Shown in pieces: positions 1-11,718 of a stretch of 64,000 nt of DNA; the first letter of the stretch is position 1, and each line of letters starts with the position of its first letter. The translations under genes were made by a program, and so were the position numbers. The notes under the pieces were generated by a model. That model saw nothing but the letters and a program-made list of their open reading frames with translations. It did not search any database and was not told the DNA's origin. This stretch comes from Ipomoea triloba (Eukaryota > Streptophyta > Magnoliopsida > Solanales > Convolvulaceae), in assembly GCF_003576645.1 (NCBI RefSeq), contig NC_044916.1, positions 34,657,326 to 34,721,325 of the forward strand. The letters run 5' to 3'.

Positions 1-823
1 TTTTCACTCCCGAGCCATTTTCCTCAGTCTCTGGGATGCTTGCTAGAGTCCGAGGAGAAGAAGGATTGCGAATCCGAGGACTGCTTGGCGCTACCCATTC
101 CTCCAAATACTTCTCTGTAAGTGGTGTCCATTTGTTAACCAATGATCCATCTTCCTGTTCCCTAGCCCAAACTGTAATCAATACAAAGCCTCCCTTTTTA
201 ACTATGCGCACTAGTTCTTCTACGGCTTTTCTCCTCCTATTTTCTGTACTTAAGTGATGTAGGACAGCAATTGAAATTGCAGCATCGCCATAACAAGTTC
301 GATAAGGCAGATTTACAGCATCTGCAACTAACACCTCATGTCCCCTATCCGCACATATATTGATAAGTGGAGCACTAATATCACATCCAATAAATAAACA
401 ATTTGGATTCAACCCCAAGTATTTGCCATTTCCACAACCCGCATCCAAAATAAGTGAACCCACAGGCAATGAATTCAAGAAAGCAGACACTTTCGGCCAC
501 TTGGCAAACCTAGTGGAACTGAAATGAGGAGCAATTGCATCATAAACTCGATGAACATACTTTTTCTCAATTTCCGGGGTCGATTGAACATTTGAGGAAG
601 TATCTTTCTTATCCGAGCTCACAGAAACTGGTCGTAGCACACAAGACTCTCTGTCAGATTCAGAATCATACAATCTAGAACCACCATCAAGTCCAACTTC
701 TCTCATTGTTCTAAAACAGCCTTGATTGCCAATGGTATTATTACCAACAACGATAGGTCGCCCAATGTCACAAAACCCTCCTCTCGAATACAATGCTATA
801 GCTCGTAAAGCACCTATAAGCAT
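1..823 (-). CDS. TRM9: Trm9-like tRNA wobble-uridine methyltransferase (5' part, runs off window)
   Basis: An open frame reads leftwards from an ATG at 823-821 to the window edge. It is an SAM-dependent methyltransferase: motif I reads LILDAGCGNGK, followed by FIGCDIS, then AVLHHLSTENRR and GGFVLITVWA. Upstream of the fold is a Trm9/ALKBH8-type entry, KKYVHRVYDAIAPHFSSTRF. From family knowledge, Trm9 with Trm112 methylates carboxymethyluridine at the wobble position of certain tRNAs, and the plant homologue is At1g36310. The start was chosen because it is the first in-frame ATG after the intron acceptor at 841-843, and the frame meets a TGA further upstream in the leader exon. The roughly 100-residue N-terminal extension before the fold is less conserved. 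The 3' end lies outside the window, so an intron near the left edge cannot be excluded. Confidence 0.85.
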   Translation of the reverse strand, partial: MLIGALRAIALYSRGGFCDIGRPIVVGNNTIGNQGCFRTMREVGLDGGSRLYDSESDRESCVLRPVSVSSDKKDTSSNVQSTPEIEKKYVHRVYDAIAPHFSSTRFAKWPKVSAFLNSLPVGSLILDAGCGNGKYLGLNPNCLFIGCDISAPLINICADRGHEVLVADAVNLPYRTCYGDAAISIAVLHHLSTENRRRKAVEELVRIVKKGGFVLITVWAREQEDGSLVNKWTPLTEKYLEEWVAPSSPRIRNPSSPRTLASIPETEENGSGVK

Positions 824-1440
824 AACAACTATACAAGTATCTGTCAAGGGGGGGAAAAATCAAAGTCGAACTCAGACATTACTGAAAGTCGTTCTAAATT
901 ACATTAATCTGTGTATATATAGAAATACAAATATACAAGAAAAATTATAAATTTCTAGCAGAGGCTACTGGGCAATTGCAGTGTATCTAGCCAGAGTTTG
1001 GATTGCACAAGAATATTACACCCAAATCTCACCCCCCAAAAAAGAAACAATTATAATAACAACAACAACAACAACAACAACAGCAATAATAGTAATAATA
1101 ATACACTAAAAATCTCAAGGATTTTCTCAGTAAACAATTTCAACCGGAACTAATTAAAGACTTGAGCTATTAAATAACGAAACAGGATACAAATTACAGA
1201 AATAGAGACGCTTCAAAATCATCTCCACCAATTCAGAGACGCCAAAAACAAAGCAAAACAAAAATTTATGTTATAGAAATATGGGTATGGGTAAGAGATT
1301 TTATACCTCCATATAGAGACAGTTTCAGGCTTTCAGCGGTCCTTCACTACGATTTTGAGGCAAGTGGGGTCATCATCCACTACTAAATCTGTTCCTGGGA
1401 GTTACTCCGTAGATCAGTGAGAGACATTTTAGGGACTTAG
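824..1440 (-). promoter_or_regulatory. 5' leader of the Trm9-like gene with intron and two uORFs
   Basis: Upstream of the coding start a pyrimidine tract ending in CAG (841-843) is a clear splice acceptor. A matching GTATAA donor lies at 1306, after a leader exon of about 1307-1440. That leader exon contains two short upstream ORFs reading the same way: 14 codons at 1383-1427 and 9 codons at 1347-1376, the second starting with two tandem ATGs. Both end before the intron. The intron (841-1306) holds AAC and AAT microsatellites near 1050-1105. The transcript start is inferred, not seen. Confidence 0.5.
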
Positions 1441-2234
1441 GGTTTTACGGTTCTTCTTGTCTTTTTTTTCTTTTTTAATATATAATATAATATAATTTTT
1501 ATTTTTTTGAGTTTGAACCACAAATGACAAATTTATGGTCTTGCCCAGGAAACCTACGGACTATGGATTTATTTTAAATTATAATTGACAAATTGAATTG
1601 TGCCTAATACACAGTAATTTTTTTTTTTGTTATGTGTTTGTAGAAATTGCATATTGATTTTTTTGATTTCAACCAATTAAGTATAGACAACTACCTAAAC
1701 TAGACTTTCTTGTAAACTAAAAGCTTACAAAAATTATAAAAGAAATAGAAAAATTATTGAAAAACGTATAGAAAAGATGTGCTTTATTTTTTTTTTTCAA
1801 GTAACAATTAGACATAATTTTTTCAAGTAGACATATAGGAAAGGTGTGCTTTATAATTATACAAAAATTATAAAAGAAATAGAAAAATTATTGAAAAATA
1901 ATTGTTTCAAGTAACAATTAGACATAACTTTTTTTTATTAAAGGCTAATTGGTCATTTACCTATAATAAATCATAATTTATGTGGTAGGATTAATTTGTG
2001 ACCTTTACAATTTTCATTATAGTTATGAGATATTGAGATACTTTAATCATTCGAAATCTGTTTACATTTGATTTGCGTAGGATGTACATTGGCATTTGAC
2101 AAATGCAAGATCTAAATTCATATTATCAAAGCTCTTTCCATAAGGCCTATGTAAATAAACCACTCCATATAAGTACAATGTAGGTTTTCATTTGATGTGC
2201 CAAAATGGCAAATGAAGTTCCAAGGCAATAAGGG
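1441..2234. other. AT-rich intergenic stretch with local duplication
   Basis: No gene is seen. An approximately 37-bp AT-rich segment occurs twice (about 1728-1765 and 1861-1898), and a nearby segment containing CAAGTAACAATTAGACATAA occurs at about 1798 and 1908. This indicates a local, diverged tandem duplication. The stretch separates the start of the Trm9-like gene from the stop codon of the next gene. Confidence 0.4.
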
Positions 2235-5200
2235 CTAGTGGTTCAATCCCCAATCAAAGGGCTGATAGATGACTTTCAACTGGGTGGTGGAAAGCAACTC
2301 TAACAAAGATTGGGATTCTGCAGGTTCCAAGTAGTTTGCAGCATGTTTCAGGACCTCAAGCTCATTATTTCCAAAATCTGCACTGTACCTGAGGATTTGA
2401 TAAGCCAGACAACAAATTTCAGCAAGGCATTTATGATGCAGAAAATACACTTTGCTCACCTTTCTATGCTAAAGCAGTTAAAGATAAATTAGTAGAAATT
2501 GAATTCCTTCCAAGTAATCCATCAAGCTGACTGAGGAAGCTCAGTTCTGTGAGGATTGAGATAGAAAGGAATCATGAAGATAGTTTGCATTCTTTTTCAA
2601 ATACTACTAACTCTATTATAATGCAGTATCTGTTCATAACTACTTCCACTGAGGCTCGAACCCACCACCTCCTGTATAAAGGGAAGGGTTTGATGCCACT
2701 AGACTACAAGGTCCTTGGCAGATAGTTTGCATTCTTGTGCAATAGTTCGCAACCCACACAAGAGAGGTAAAACCAATTAGAAAGGAATCATGAAGATAGT
2801 ATGTGCAAAAAGCTCGACTGAAAGAGTGTTGGCAAAAATTGAACTCATAACACTCAGATACGAGAAATCGAGAATCATGTTTTACCCACTTAGTCATCCC
2901 CTTCCAGGACTATAGTTTGCAACTCTTAATTTCACAATCCAGAATAATAAAAGCTCAAAGCAACTTGTTCGGAATAATGGAGTATAGTACTTCTCATGCT
3001 TGTATTCATAGAGTTTCGTACTTTTGTGTGGGCCAATGATCAAGTTTTTCTCTTGGACATGAAAAAGGAAAGATTCAGAACTTCACCCACAACTTACCAT
3101 TTCAAAATCTTGCTAACATATACAACCTTTGCAAGCATGTCAACAATTAGTCCACTTCTTAGGAAATTATGGGCAGCATCCATCAATTCTTTGTCTATAT
3201 TTCCTGGTGAATAGCATTGGAGAGCAGGCCCAGATCGTGTACCACCAACAACAGCAAAATGAATTAGAGGCTCAGGATAAGGAAGAGCAATCTGAAGAAT
3301 CCAGTGAGAAGTAAGGTCAGTCAAACAGAATAGTGAGTAGAGGCTACGGGGTTTCAACATTGAATCAAGCTAAATAGATGTTCCAGAAAATGACACTACA
3401 AAGTTCAAAGATCAAAATGGCCTAGAAAACAATCAATTTTTCATTATTTTCAGATAGTACTCCATTTAATATTGAAGTAATATTGCAGATTTGCAGTTTG
3501 TCATAAAGAATTAAAGACAGCATATTTAGACACTCTTTTGAGGATATCAATGGATCACATGGTATTTTTCTACAATTACAGCTGAGTTAAATTTAAAATC
3601 AGTGATCATATTTGGTTTAAAATTTTCCAGTTAAGTTAAAAGGCGAATCCAAGGCACAATGCTCCAGCATCTAAATGCCAGCATCAATCATTTAGATGCT
3701 TAACCCTTTCTTTGCCTTTTGTCAATGTTAACAGTGAACATGTAAGAACTTTGCTAGTGCACAATACTTAACCTTAAAATTTAGTGAGATGATGATGCCT
3801 ATGAAGCATACTGCAATAATACTGTAGCATACTAGGCAACAACCAACAGACATGGTTCTTAAATTTTATCCAATACATTCATGAAAAAAGAGGTGACTTA
3901 TAGGTTTACACAACTACAATGTCAGCACACAAGTCACAAGAATCCATAGAACTAGGCAGGCATAAGGAATAAAAAAAAATGTTTCAAATGTAAATACCAG
4001 ATAAAAATATTACAATTAGATCTTACATTATGCAATTATATTATACTGATCAAGTCTACATAGGATTGAGATTAAGAATCTGACCATAGAACGCTTATCT
4101 TTAGCCCCAAATGGCTTAACTAGATTGTAAGGCGGCCTCTGGTTGCCCCTTAAGACACCATTGTGAATTTCTGAAAGTGAATATGTACACCCACCAATTA
4201 CATAATTGAAATCCACACTCAATCTCCTTCTCTGCAGTGCTCCAGAGGGATGCCCCATTACTAGTATTGCATGAATGGTCATCATATTGTAGAGATTAAT
4301 AAAGAACGCAAGCTTTTCCTCTCTTGGCATATTAGACAAATCTACTCTCTGAAGCTCCTCAACGATCCTCAAGTACCTGGAAAAGTTTCTTTCAGTAAAT
4401 AAAGAAGCATATGTACCAAGAATACATACAGGCTACATATATGTGCATGAATTTATTTCTTTGCCCAGGGATCGAGTGGGGTGCCCTTGACTTACTTGAA
4501 TAATGTCTCAAAGGCAATGAAAGAATCTACCCATACACAATAAAACAATTACACACTTAGAACAATAAACAGACCTTGCAAATTCCTCACTTCCATGGAT
4601 GGTTCTATAGTCAACATGCCTCCTATCTTCTGATGTGTAAGCTTCAAAAACTGCATAAGATAAGAATCTAAGTCTGGATGAAATTTCTACTATAGATTTT
4701 GGCTTCACTTCAATTATGCCCCTAGGAATGTTCTGGCATTGGGATACCAAAGGATCATCATCAAGGAAACAGTACAGGTGGTTGCCATCTTCAAATAAAT
4801 TCTCACTGTAGCATAAACAAACACCAAAACAAAGCATAGCATACAATTAGGCAGAAGGTGGAAAATGTAAGCACAAGTGTAAAGAGAAAACACACTTTTC
4901 AGAAACTTACTCAAGTACATGGTGGAAGAAAAGGTTGCTTGCCAGTTTCCGACCAAATTCAATAGCCTACTCCGAGCACAATAACAATAGAGGAACGGTT
5001 ATCAAATCATACTGGGATGAGAAGAAAACTAAACTAATATTCATCCATACTATAGCTTTTCTTGGTGAAGCTGAACCATTCATACTAGTCATTGTTATTG
5101 AGATTTAATCACCTACCACAACAAGAGGCATAAAGTTTCATAGAGTATATTTTACATAGTAGACTCCCTCTTCAAACACGGGTATTTAATTTTTTTACCA

Positions 5201-7613
5201 AGATAATAATAACTTTACTTCCTCAAAGAGTATAACTTGTTAACTTGAAAACTGAATTACCAAATGCACCTATGCAGCAGAGGATTATTAGAATAGAAAA
5301 TAGTGTTTCTGAGAAAATATCATTTTTTAAGTATGATGTAGGGACAAAAGTGACAACCATATTCAAGCATAGAAATTATGTCCACGATCACAAGCCAGGC
5401 ACACATTCAACAAGGTAAAATGTAGCACTGGCAGACGACAACATTAAAACGGATATATTTTAAATACCTCAAACAAGTTGGAGATAATTATTCCAAAAGA
5501 AGAAAATTGGAGATGGGATTAAATTTTAATACATTATGCAAGTCTAACAGCCATGTGCTCACTCATTGACTGATAGGTCATAGGTTCAGACTGTGGAAAG
5601 CAGCACACTGAGAATAATGTTAAAGTTGCATATATCTTATTTTCCCAAACCCTTTATGACGCAGTTGCTCGGTGTCATGACTCATGAGGTGGCTCTATTG
5701 CAGAGTTTCCACAAAAATAGCCTGAATAGAAGAGGACAAGCAAATTGCACAAGGGTAGTCATAGGAATTTTATTAAAGCCAACCAGATAGCATGAGCAAT
5801 GCTCATTGAGTAAAACTTACATCTTGCTGACAAACTAGAAAGATACCAATTCAATTGTAAACACCACTATAACTACAGTTGTACAGCACTCTATTCTTTT
5901 ATTGGTGAATTGCCCGAAAAACACAAATGAGGAAAAAATTCAATACATGATCAGTAAATCATGTAGCAGAAACCACAAGCTTTTGTTTCCAAACTAAGCT
6001 TTATAATATAGACTACCCAATCTGTAATTCGCAAGCTAACTGGCAATAGCTACTTTTAATTATGTAACCAAGGCACCAGAGAAAGGGATGTAAAGTAATT
6101 AAGAAACATAGATTTTACTTCAGAAATAACTACATACGTTTACCATTATATGGTATGAAGTAGGACTAACCTCTTCCCTTTCCAAGTATTGATCTTCTGA
6201 CAGGAAGTCTACTGCTTCTGATCCCAGAAAACACTTGGTGAATCTCCGCATTTTGTAAAAGCGGTCATTTACAGGAATAGAGTCTTTCATTTTTCTAACA
6301 ATAAGTGCTAGCTCATCAATAGAACCACTACTGGACAAGTCATCTTCACCTGAAAGAGGGGGTAAAGGTGCTTCAGAGGATGGTGTCTCACTAACAACAT
6401 ATTCAATCTTCTCTGCAAGCTTCCCAGACACATCTAAGCTTTTTATTTCACTCAATCCACCTATAAGCACTTCATTAAAGAACACTCTAGGAACATCAGA
6501 GGAGCCAGCAATCTTCTCCAGTTCCAGCTTTCTACTTGGGTACACATCAATATTGATTTCAATGTATCGAAGTCTTTTATTGTATAGAAACTTTCTTAAC
6601 TGCTTACAGTCGTTGCAATCTAACCTTGTGTACAACAAAATCCGTCCTTTCATCGCTACTGGTTGGAGTGCTTCTTCTATAGCCTTTTCTTTCTCTCCAA
6701 CTTTGTCATCAGCATTGTCATCATCATTAAATATCCCAATTAATCTAAGGGCACTCCATCCAGATCGATCTCTATTTTTCCGAGAGACATCTTGATGTTC
6801 AGTTTCAATGGAAGTAGGTCTAACCTCCTTAGAACTGCTGCAATTCCTACTATTCTCATCTGCACCCAGAGCATCTTGTCCATCATTGCTTTTCCCAGAA
6901 AGGCGACGAAAAACACTAGCAACTGCAATTGCACTCTTCAACTTTAAAAAATGCTTTACAGGTCCTGCCTTTTCAGGCCCAGATCCCTGTTGCCCCAAGT
7001 CTTGACCAGGGGAATGAATTGATGAACTCCTATTGACTTCTGTCTTGGGAGCCTCTGCTCCATTAGGGACAGGCTCTACTATCTTATCCTTCTCATAAAG
7101 ATTGCCTTCGAGGATCTTGTTTGTTCCCCTGGCATTTCCAGAATCCTCATCCTCTCCAACAACCCCTCTTCCATTTGACTCATCTGTACTGAGTGCAACT
7201 ACCTGCCCAGAAATCTTTTCACTCGTGTTCAATGGTTTATTCTCTTTTGGCAATTGAACTTCTTCTTCTCTATGAACACTGACCTTCTCTCCTTCCATCT
7301 TTTCTGATGGTGAATGTGCCTTAGTCTCAGAGTTCCCTTCTTGCAACTCAGAAATAACATTCTTCCCAACAGATTGAAAATTTGAATTTTTTTCTCCTAA
7401 AGAGTTCTCTCCTACTTTTCCACCATGGGCATCAACCAAAATCTTCTCCATTGGATAGTTTGGTGAAGAATTTCCAATTTCCTTGTCATCTAATGGGGCA
7501 TTGAGTGCATTTCCATGTTGCACTTCAGTATTCATGCTACTAACTGAATTTATCTGATCAGAAACTTTATTTTCCTGGTTTTTAGCATCAACATCATGTT
7601 CATCTCCTTCCAT
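2235..7613 (-). CDS. Glutaredoxin-DEP-DUF547 fusion protein, six coding exons
   Basis: I rebuilt coding exons 6171-7613, 4911-4966, 4575-4805, 4085-4376, 3098-3291 and 2235-2388. All junctions are GT-AG and phases agree, giving 789 aa. The N-terminal ~320 residues are acidic, low-complexity and probably disordered. A glutaredoxin-like domain follows at about 322-410 with a CNDC redox pair at 333-336. A DEP domain follows (FLGSEAVDFLSEDQYLEREE, then RKLASNLFFHHVL), then DUF547 (LAFFINLYNMMTIHAIL, VIGGCTYSLSEIHNG) and a C-terminus ending PFDWGLN. The architecture matches Arabidopsis At4g08550-type proteins annotated as electron carrier/disulfide oxidoreductase; substrate and role are unknown. 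The start is the first in-frame ATG after the leader acceptor. Introns are large, and the last one carries a SINE. Confidence 0.85.
2578..2736 (-). mobile_element. tRNA-derived SINE with 17-bp target-site duplication (in an intron)
   Basis: The element reads leftwards from about 2719 to 2595. It has an A-box-like TAGTCTAGTGGC and a B-box-like GGGTTCGAGCC, followed by a body shared with copies at 28114, 46620 and 62470. It is flanked by the direct repeat AGATAGTTTGCATTCTT at 2578-2594 and 2720-2736, a textbook target-site duplication. It sits in the last intron of the glutaredoxin-DEP-DUF547 gene. A second pair of direct repeats (a segment containing AGAAAGGAATCATGAAGATAG at about 2563 and 2780) brackets the insertion, so it landed in or beside an older duplication. 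Confidence 0.75.
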
Positions 7614-9010
7614 TACAGTGGCTTGAACAAAGGCTGCACTTCTCTCAGGGGTATCTAACTTTTTCCGTGATGAGTATGTAAACTCCAAAGTAGCATGACT
7701 TTCAGATAAATACTAAATGGCAAAATAGTTATTGGTAACAAAATTTGGGACTTTAGAAGTAATCTGCAATGATGATAAGGAAACATAAGTTTAGCTTGAA
7801 GCAAAATGTCAACAGCAAAAAAATTGAGAAAAGGAAAGCGTAAAAGATTTATGCCAAATTTAAAAGGTCATTCAACAGATTCAATCAGGGAAAAAAAGGA
7901 AAGATTTGAGGAGAGATTGTCCTCCATCCTGTCAGATATCTTTCTTGCCCAGCATGTGAAGAAAATGAGGATCAAATTAGCACTCCATTTCTCAACAAGC
8001 ACTATAGAGGAAAACATATCTCTCAACCCCACACGGCCACACCCACCCCAAGACACTCATTTACTTTCTTCTCATCTAAGTACAAATTTTCTTTTCTGTT
8101 TTCCCATTCCTCTTATCTTCTCTCCCATTTTGTTGACCCTCACTTTCTACCCATCCACACATAGCACAAAAGCTATTCAGTAGTGAAAAGCATTTTAAGT
8201 CTTTTAGCCAGAACTCTTACAGATGTTGTACTGATCCAAACATGAGAACTGATCGCGTAATTAGAGTTTGTGAATTGACATCGGACAAAATCCAGTTTGA
8301 GAGTGGTTGTTTGACTTGATTCAAGATTTTAAACCGCAAGTGGCTCATGATAATTTTTTTTTATTTCCATCTAGCAATATAGTTCCATGCAACTCGTGCA
8401 CATTCTTTTAGTTTCGTATCAGTTATTACACAGTAGTGAAAAAGCAACCTGAAATGGGATGAAAAACTGACACATACATACAGACATCCATAAAGCTTTT
8501 TTTTTCAAATGCATATGGATAGGCTCATCATCATTTCAATAAGTTCAGTCAAAAAAAACACTTAAAAGTAAATCATCAAATGATTGGAAAACAAAGTAAA
8601 ACTAAAATCAATACCAATGCATCATGCTTCGAAAAACTAATCTTAAAAAAGACGTAATATTATCCCACAGTGATAGTGCTTCAGGCAGGCAATCTTCAAA
8701 CAGTATAACGTCAATCCACAGTGTAATCCACAAAAATTAAAGTATAATGAAGAACAAATAATTGCACATTCAAATGCGGAAAGAAAATAGTCAAAATACT
8801 TAATTATCCTCAGAAAAAGGTTTGTTCACGGCATGCTCACAGGCGTTCGATATGAGAACGAAGGGAAAAGAAAAAACTTACGGATCTGAAATGGGACGGA
8901 TTGGGAAGAGAATGAGGGATTGAAAGGAATCGAAAAAAGATTCGGCGGGGGGGTTTACAAAATTTCAGTATTAAATGTGAAATTTAAGGAAGTTTGAAGG
9001 AAAACCGTCG
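7614..9010 (-). promoter_or_regulatory. Leader exons, leader intron and promoter of the glutaredoxin-DEP-DUF547 gene
   Basis: A splice acceptor (TTGCAG, exon from about 7763) and a GTAAGTT donor near 8881 define a leader intron of about 1.1 kb. The non-coding first exon is about 8882-9000. Within the second exon a 13-codon uORF begins with the ATG at about 7699 and ends before the chosen start. A 125-codon open frame on the opposite strand at 7806-8183 lies inside this intron, has no recognisable domain and is treated as chance. Confidence 0.5.
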
Positions 9011-9687
9011 TTCTGAGCCCTTAGAGTGGGGAGTTTGGAGGAGGACGAGACCCGCGTGACTGGCGGGAACTCATTCTATCGTTCATCATGTTACGTTTTT
9101 TGCTTCCTTTTTATATTATTCTTTGTGAAACTTCCATTGTCATAGTAATCACGTGAATTTCTCGCTCGCACGCACGCATCCTGAGACAAAATAACTACCT
9201 TTGTAGTCGTGATTTCTCCAGCGTTCTAATAACTTGTTAAAAATGCTAATTTGAATGATATGTTTAATACACTAATTATGATGGATTCGAAATTAAGATA
9301 TTTCTTATGAAAATTAATGACTAAGTTACGAGTTTAAGTTAACGAAATGCTATTATATGAATATGTGAACCCCAATATGCACACACATGTATATTTGATT
9401 ATATCAACGTATGTTTATTTTATATATGTTATTATTATTATTATTATTAAATAATGATTAGTTAACAATGATAAAGTTATAATAATTCAACGTAATCTAA
9501 GATTACCTAAGAAAATAGGGTAATCATATCACTTTGAAACATGACCGCAACATCAATTTTGATGTAATATAGCATTATCACACTCAGATTATTTAGATAA
9601 TCTAAGATTACATTAACCAAATACCCCATTATAGGTTTTTAAACAAGCATACATAGAGAATTGACCGAATCTATATCTATATCTATA
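9011..9687. other. AT-rich intergenic region left of the Helitron
   Basis: No gene is recognised. There is an ATT microsatellite at about 9430-9450 and a short TATATC repeat at 9670-9690 that abuts the Helitron terminus. The promoter of the minus-strand gene probably occupies its left part. Confidence 0.35.
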
Positions 9688-11665
9688 TCTATATATATAT
9701 AATAATAGAAGTGCATGAGAACCTTTTCCCGCCCAAACTTAGGGGCATTTTTGTAATCTCAATCATTTTGACAAATTTATCTATATATATATAATAATAG
9801 AAGTGCATGAGAACCTTTTCCCGCCCAAACTTAGGGGCATTTTTGTAATCTCAATCATTTTGACAAATTTATGGAAATAATAATAATAATAATATCAAAG
9901 ATATACCTTTTAAATAATTATAACGTTTTTGGTATTAATTGAAAAATTGAAATTTTTTACCTTTCTTGAGATCTGTTACCATTTTATAATTCCAATACTA
10001 GGCCATTTTGATCTCATCCATTGTGTATAAATACAACCATACACAATCCATCAACTTCACAACCTCAACTAAATACAACCATACACAATCCATCAACTTC
10101 ACAACCTCAACTAATCTTATTGTTACGGAGTTGATCAATCCATCCATTGGTCACTCCTTCAACTAATCTTAGACCGTGCATCAACTTCACTCCTTCAATT
10201 GCAAATTATTACAGAGTTGTTTAATTTGTTATTGCTTCAATTGCAAATTATTACAGAGTTGTTTAATTTGTTATTGTTACTAAATAAAGTTACAAATATA
10301 CATCGTAAATGTTGAAACTCTCTCAATGTTTTCTCTGCCCAGCTCCTCACCCATAGGTATGTATCTTCCTGCATTCTATCTTTTGAATTTGTATGCACGT
10401 AAAGTATGGATGCGTTTATTTACGAATTTGATTTTGGTTTTGGTTATGTGATGTAAAGAAAAAAATGGATGATATAAGGCAACAAAAATTCGTATGGTGC
10501 AAATTCAATGATGATGCCGGTTGGTTTGGGTCACGATGAGGTAGCCTCGATCTCCTTTGCTCAATCTGTACCGGGTCCATTGAGTTTTGAAGCCAGCAAT
10601 TTCTAATTGTTACTGGTATATGATATTCTAAGATTTTAATATGATTTGTTTTTTATGAGTTCCCCATTTGAAGGAGGGTGATGCTCGGCCGCAAGGAGGG
10701 AGACCAAGATGGGTGGTGCCACCAAATCCTAGGATGGGTCCTTGGTTGATTCTCTTGAAGAAGATTGCTCTGTCTCATAATCTGCTTCCTGAGTTTGAGG
10801 TATGTAGAAGAAGTGTATGTGTTGAGAAAGTTTTTGGGGTGTTTTCTAAATAGTTGTTAGAGTTGATTGGGTTAATGTGGTTTTTTATTCATCTATCAGA
10901 TTTCTATTTTTTTTTTAATTAAAATGCATCTTATTATTTATATATACAGAAACTTTGTTCATTGTCACATTTTTGGTGGCATTTTTTTAATCAATTCCTG
11001 TTAACTTTTTTAATCTTGTAGGTGTAGAAGTTTATTTTTAATATGATGTTAGTTATTGTTATCTTTTATTATTATCAATTGCAGATGTAGAAAACTGTAG
11101 CTTTACTATTTCTTATGAAGAAATAGTTAAAGATTATGAAGAGATAGTTCTATATTAAATTTGTATTTTTTAGTGTGTAGTTGATTTTTTTAAAGAGAAG
11201 TATTGTGTACTGCTTTACTTTATAAGTAAAACTAAATTTAATAATTTTCTCCTACTTTTTAATAATTGTCTCCCTCACAACCTATTAGTCAATAATAATA
11301 ATAATAATAAATTTTAGCAAGTTTTGATTCGGATTATATAATTCTAATGCTATGATTAAACCAATTAAGTATCCAAAATATTTTGGTTGCGAATCATAAA
11401 TCATTGATTATTGATTCCAATTATTACTAATATTTATTATTAATTGCACAATACTATAGGTTTAGTTGGAGTCTTCCAATATACAATTATTAGTTAAAAA
11501 TGGTGATTACTATACTTGAATAAATGAAATAATAGTATTAAATTTTGTAACCTCGACTTAAAATCTATTTTGTTAAGGTTATACTAATAATAATAATATA
11601 ATACTCTAATAATAATAATCCAAAACTCTTAATATAATTTCCCCTAATACATTTATATAATAATA

Positions 11666-11718
<53 letters not shown>

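Noticed and set aside
7806..8183. 125-codon plus-strand frame
   Set aside because: It lies inside the leader intron of the minus-strand glutaredoxin-DEP-DUF547 gene, has no domain, and ends in low-complexity pyrimidine-rich sequence.
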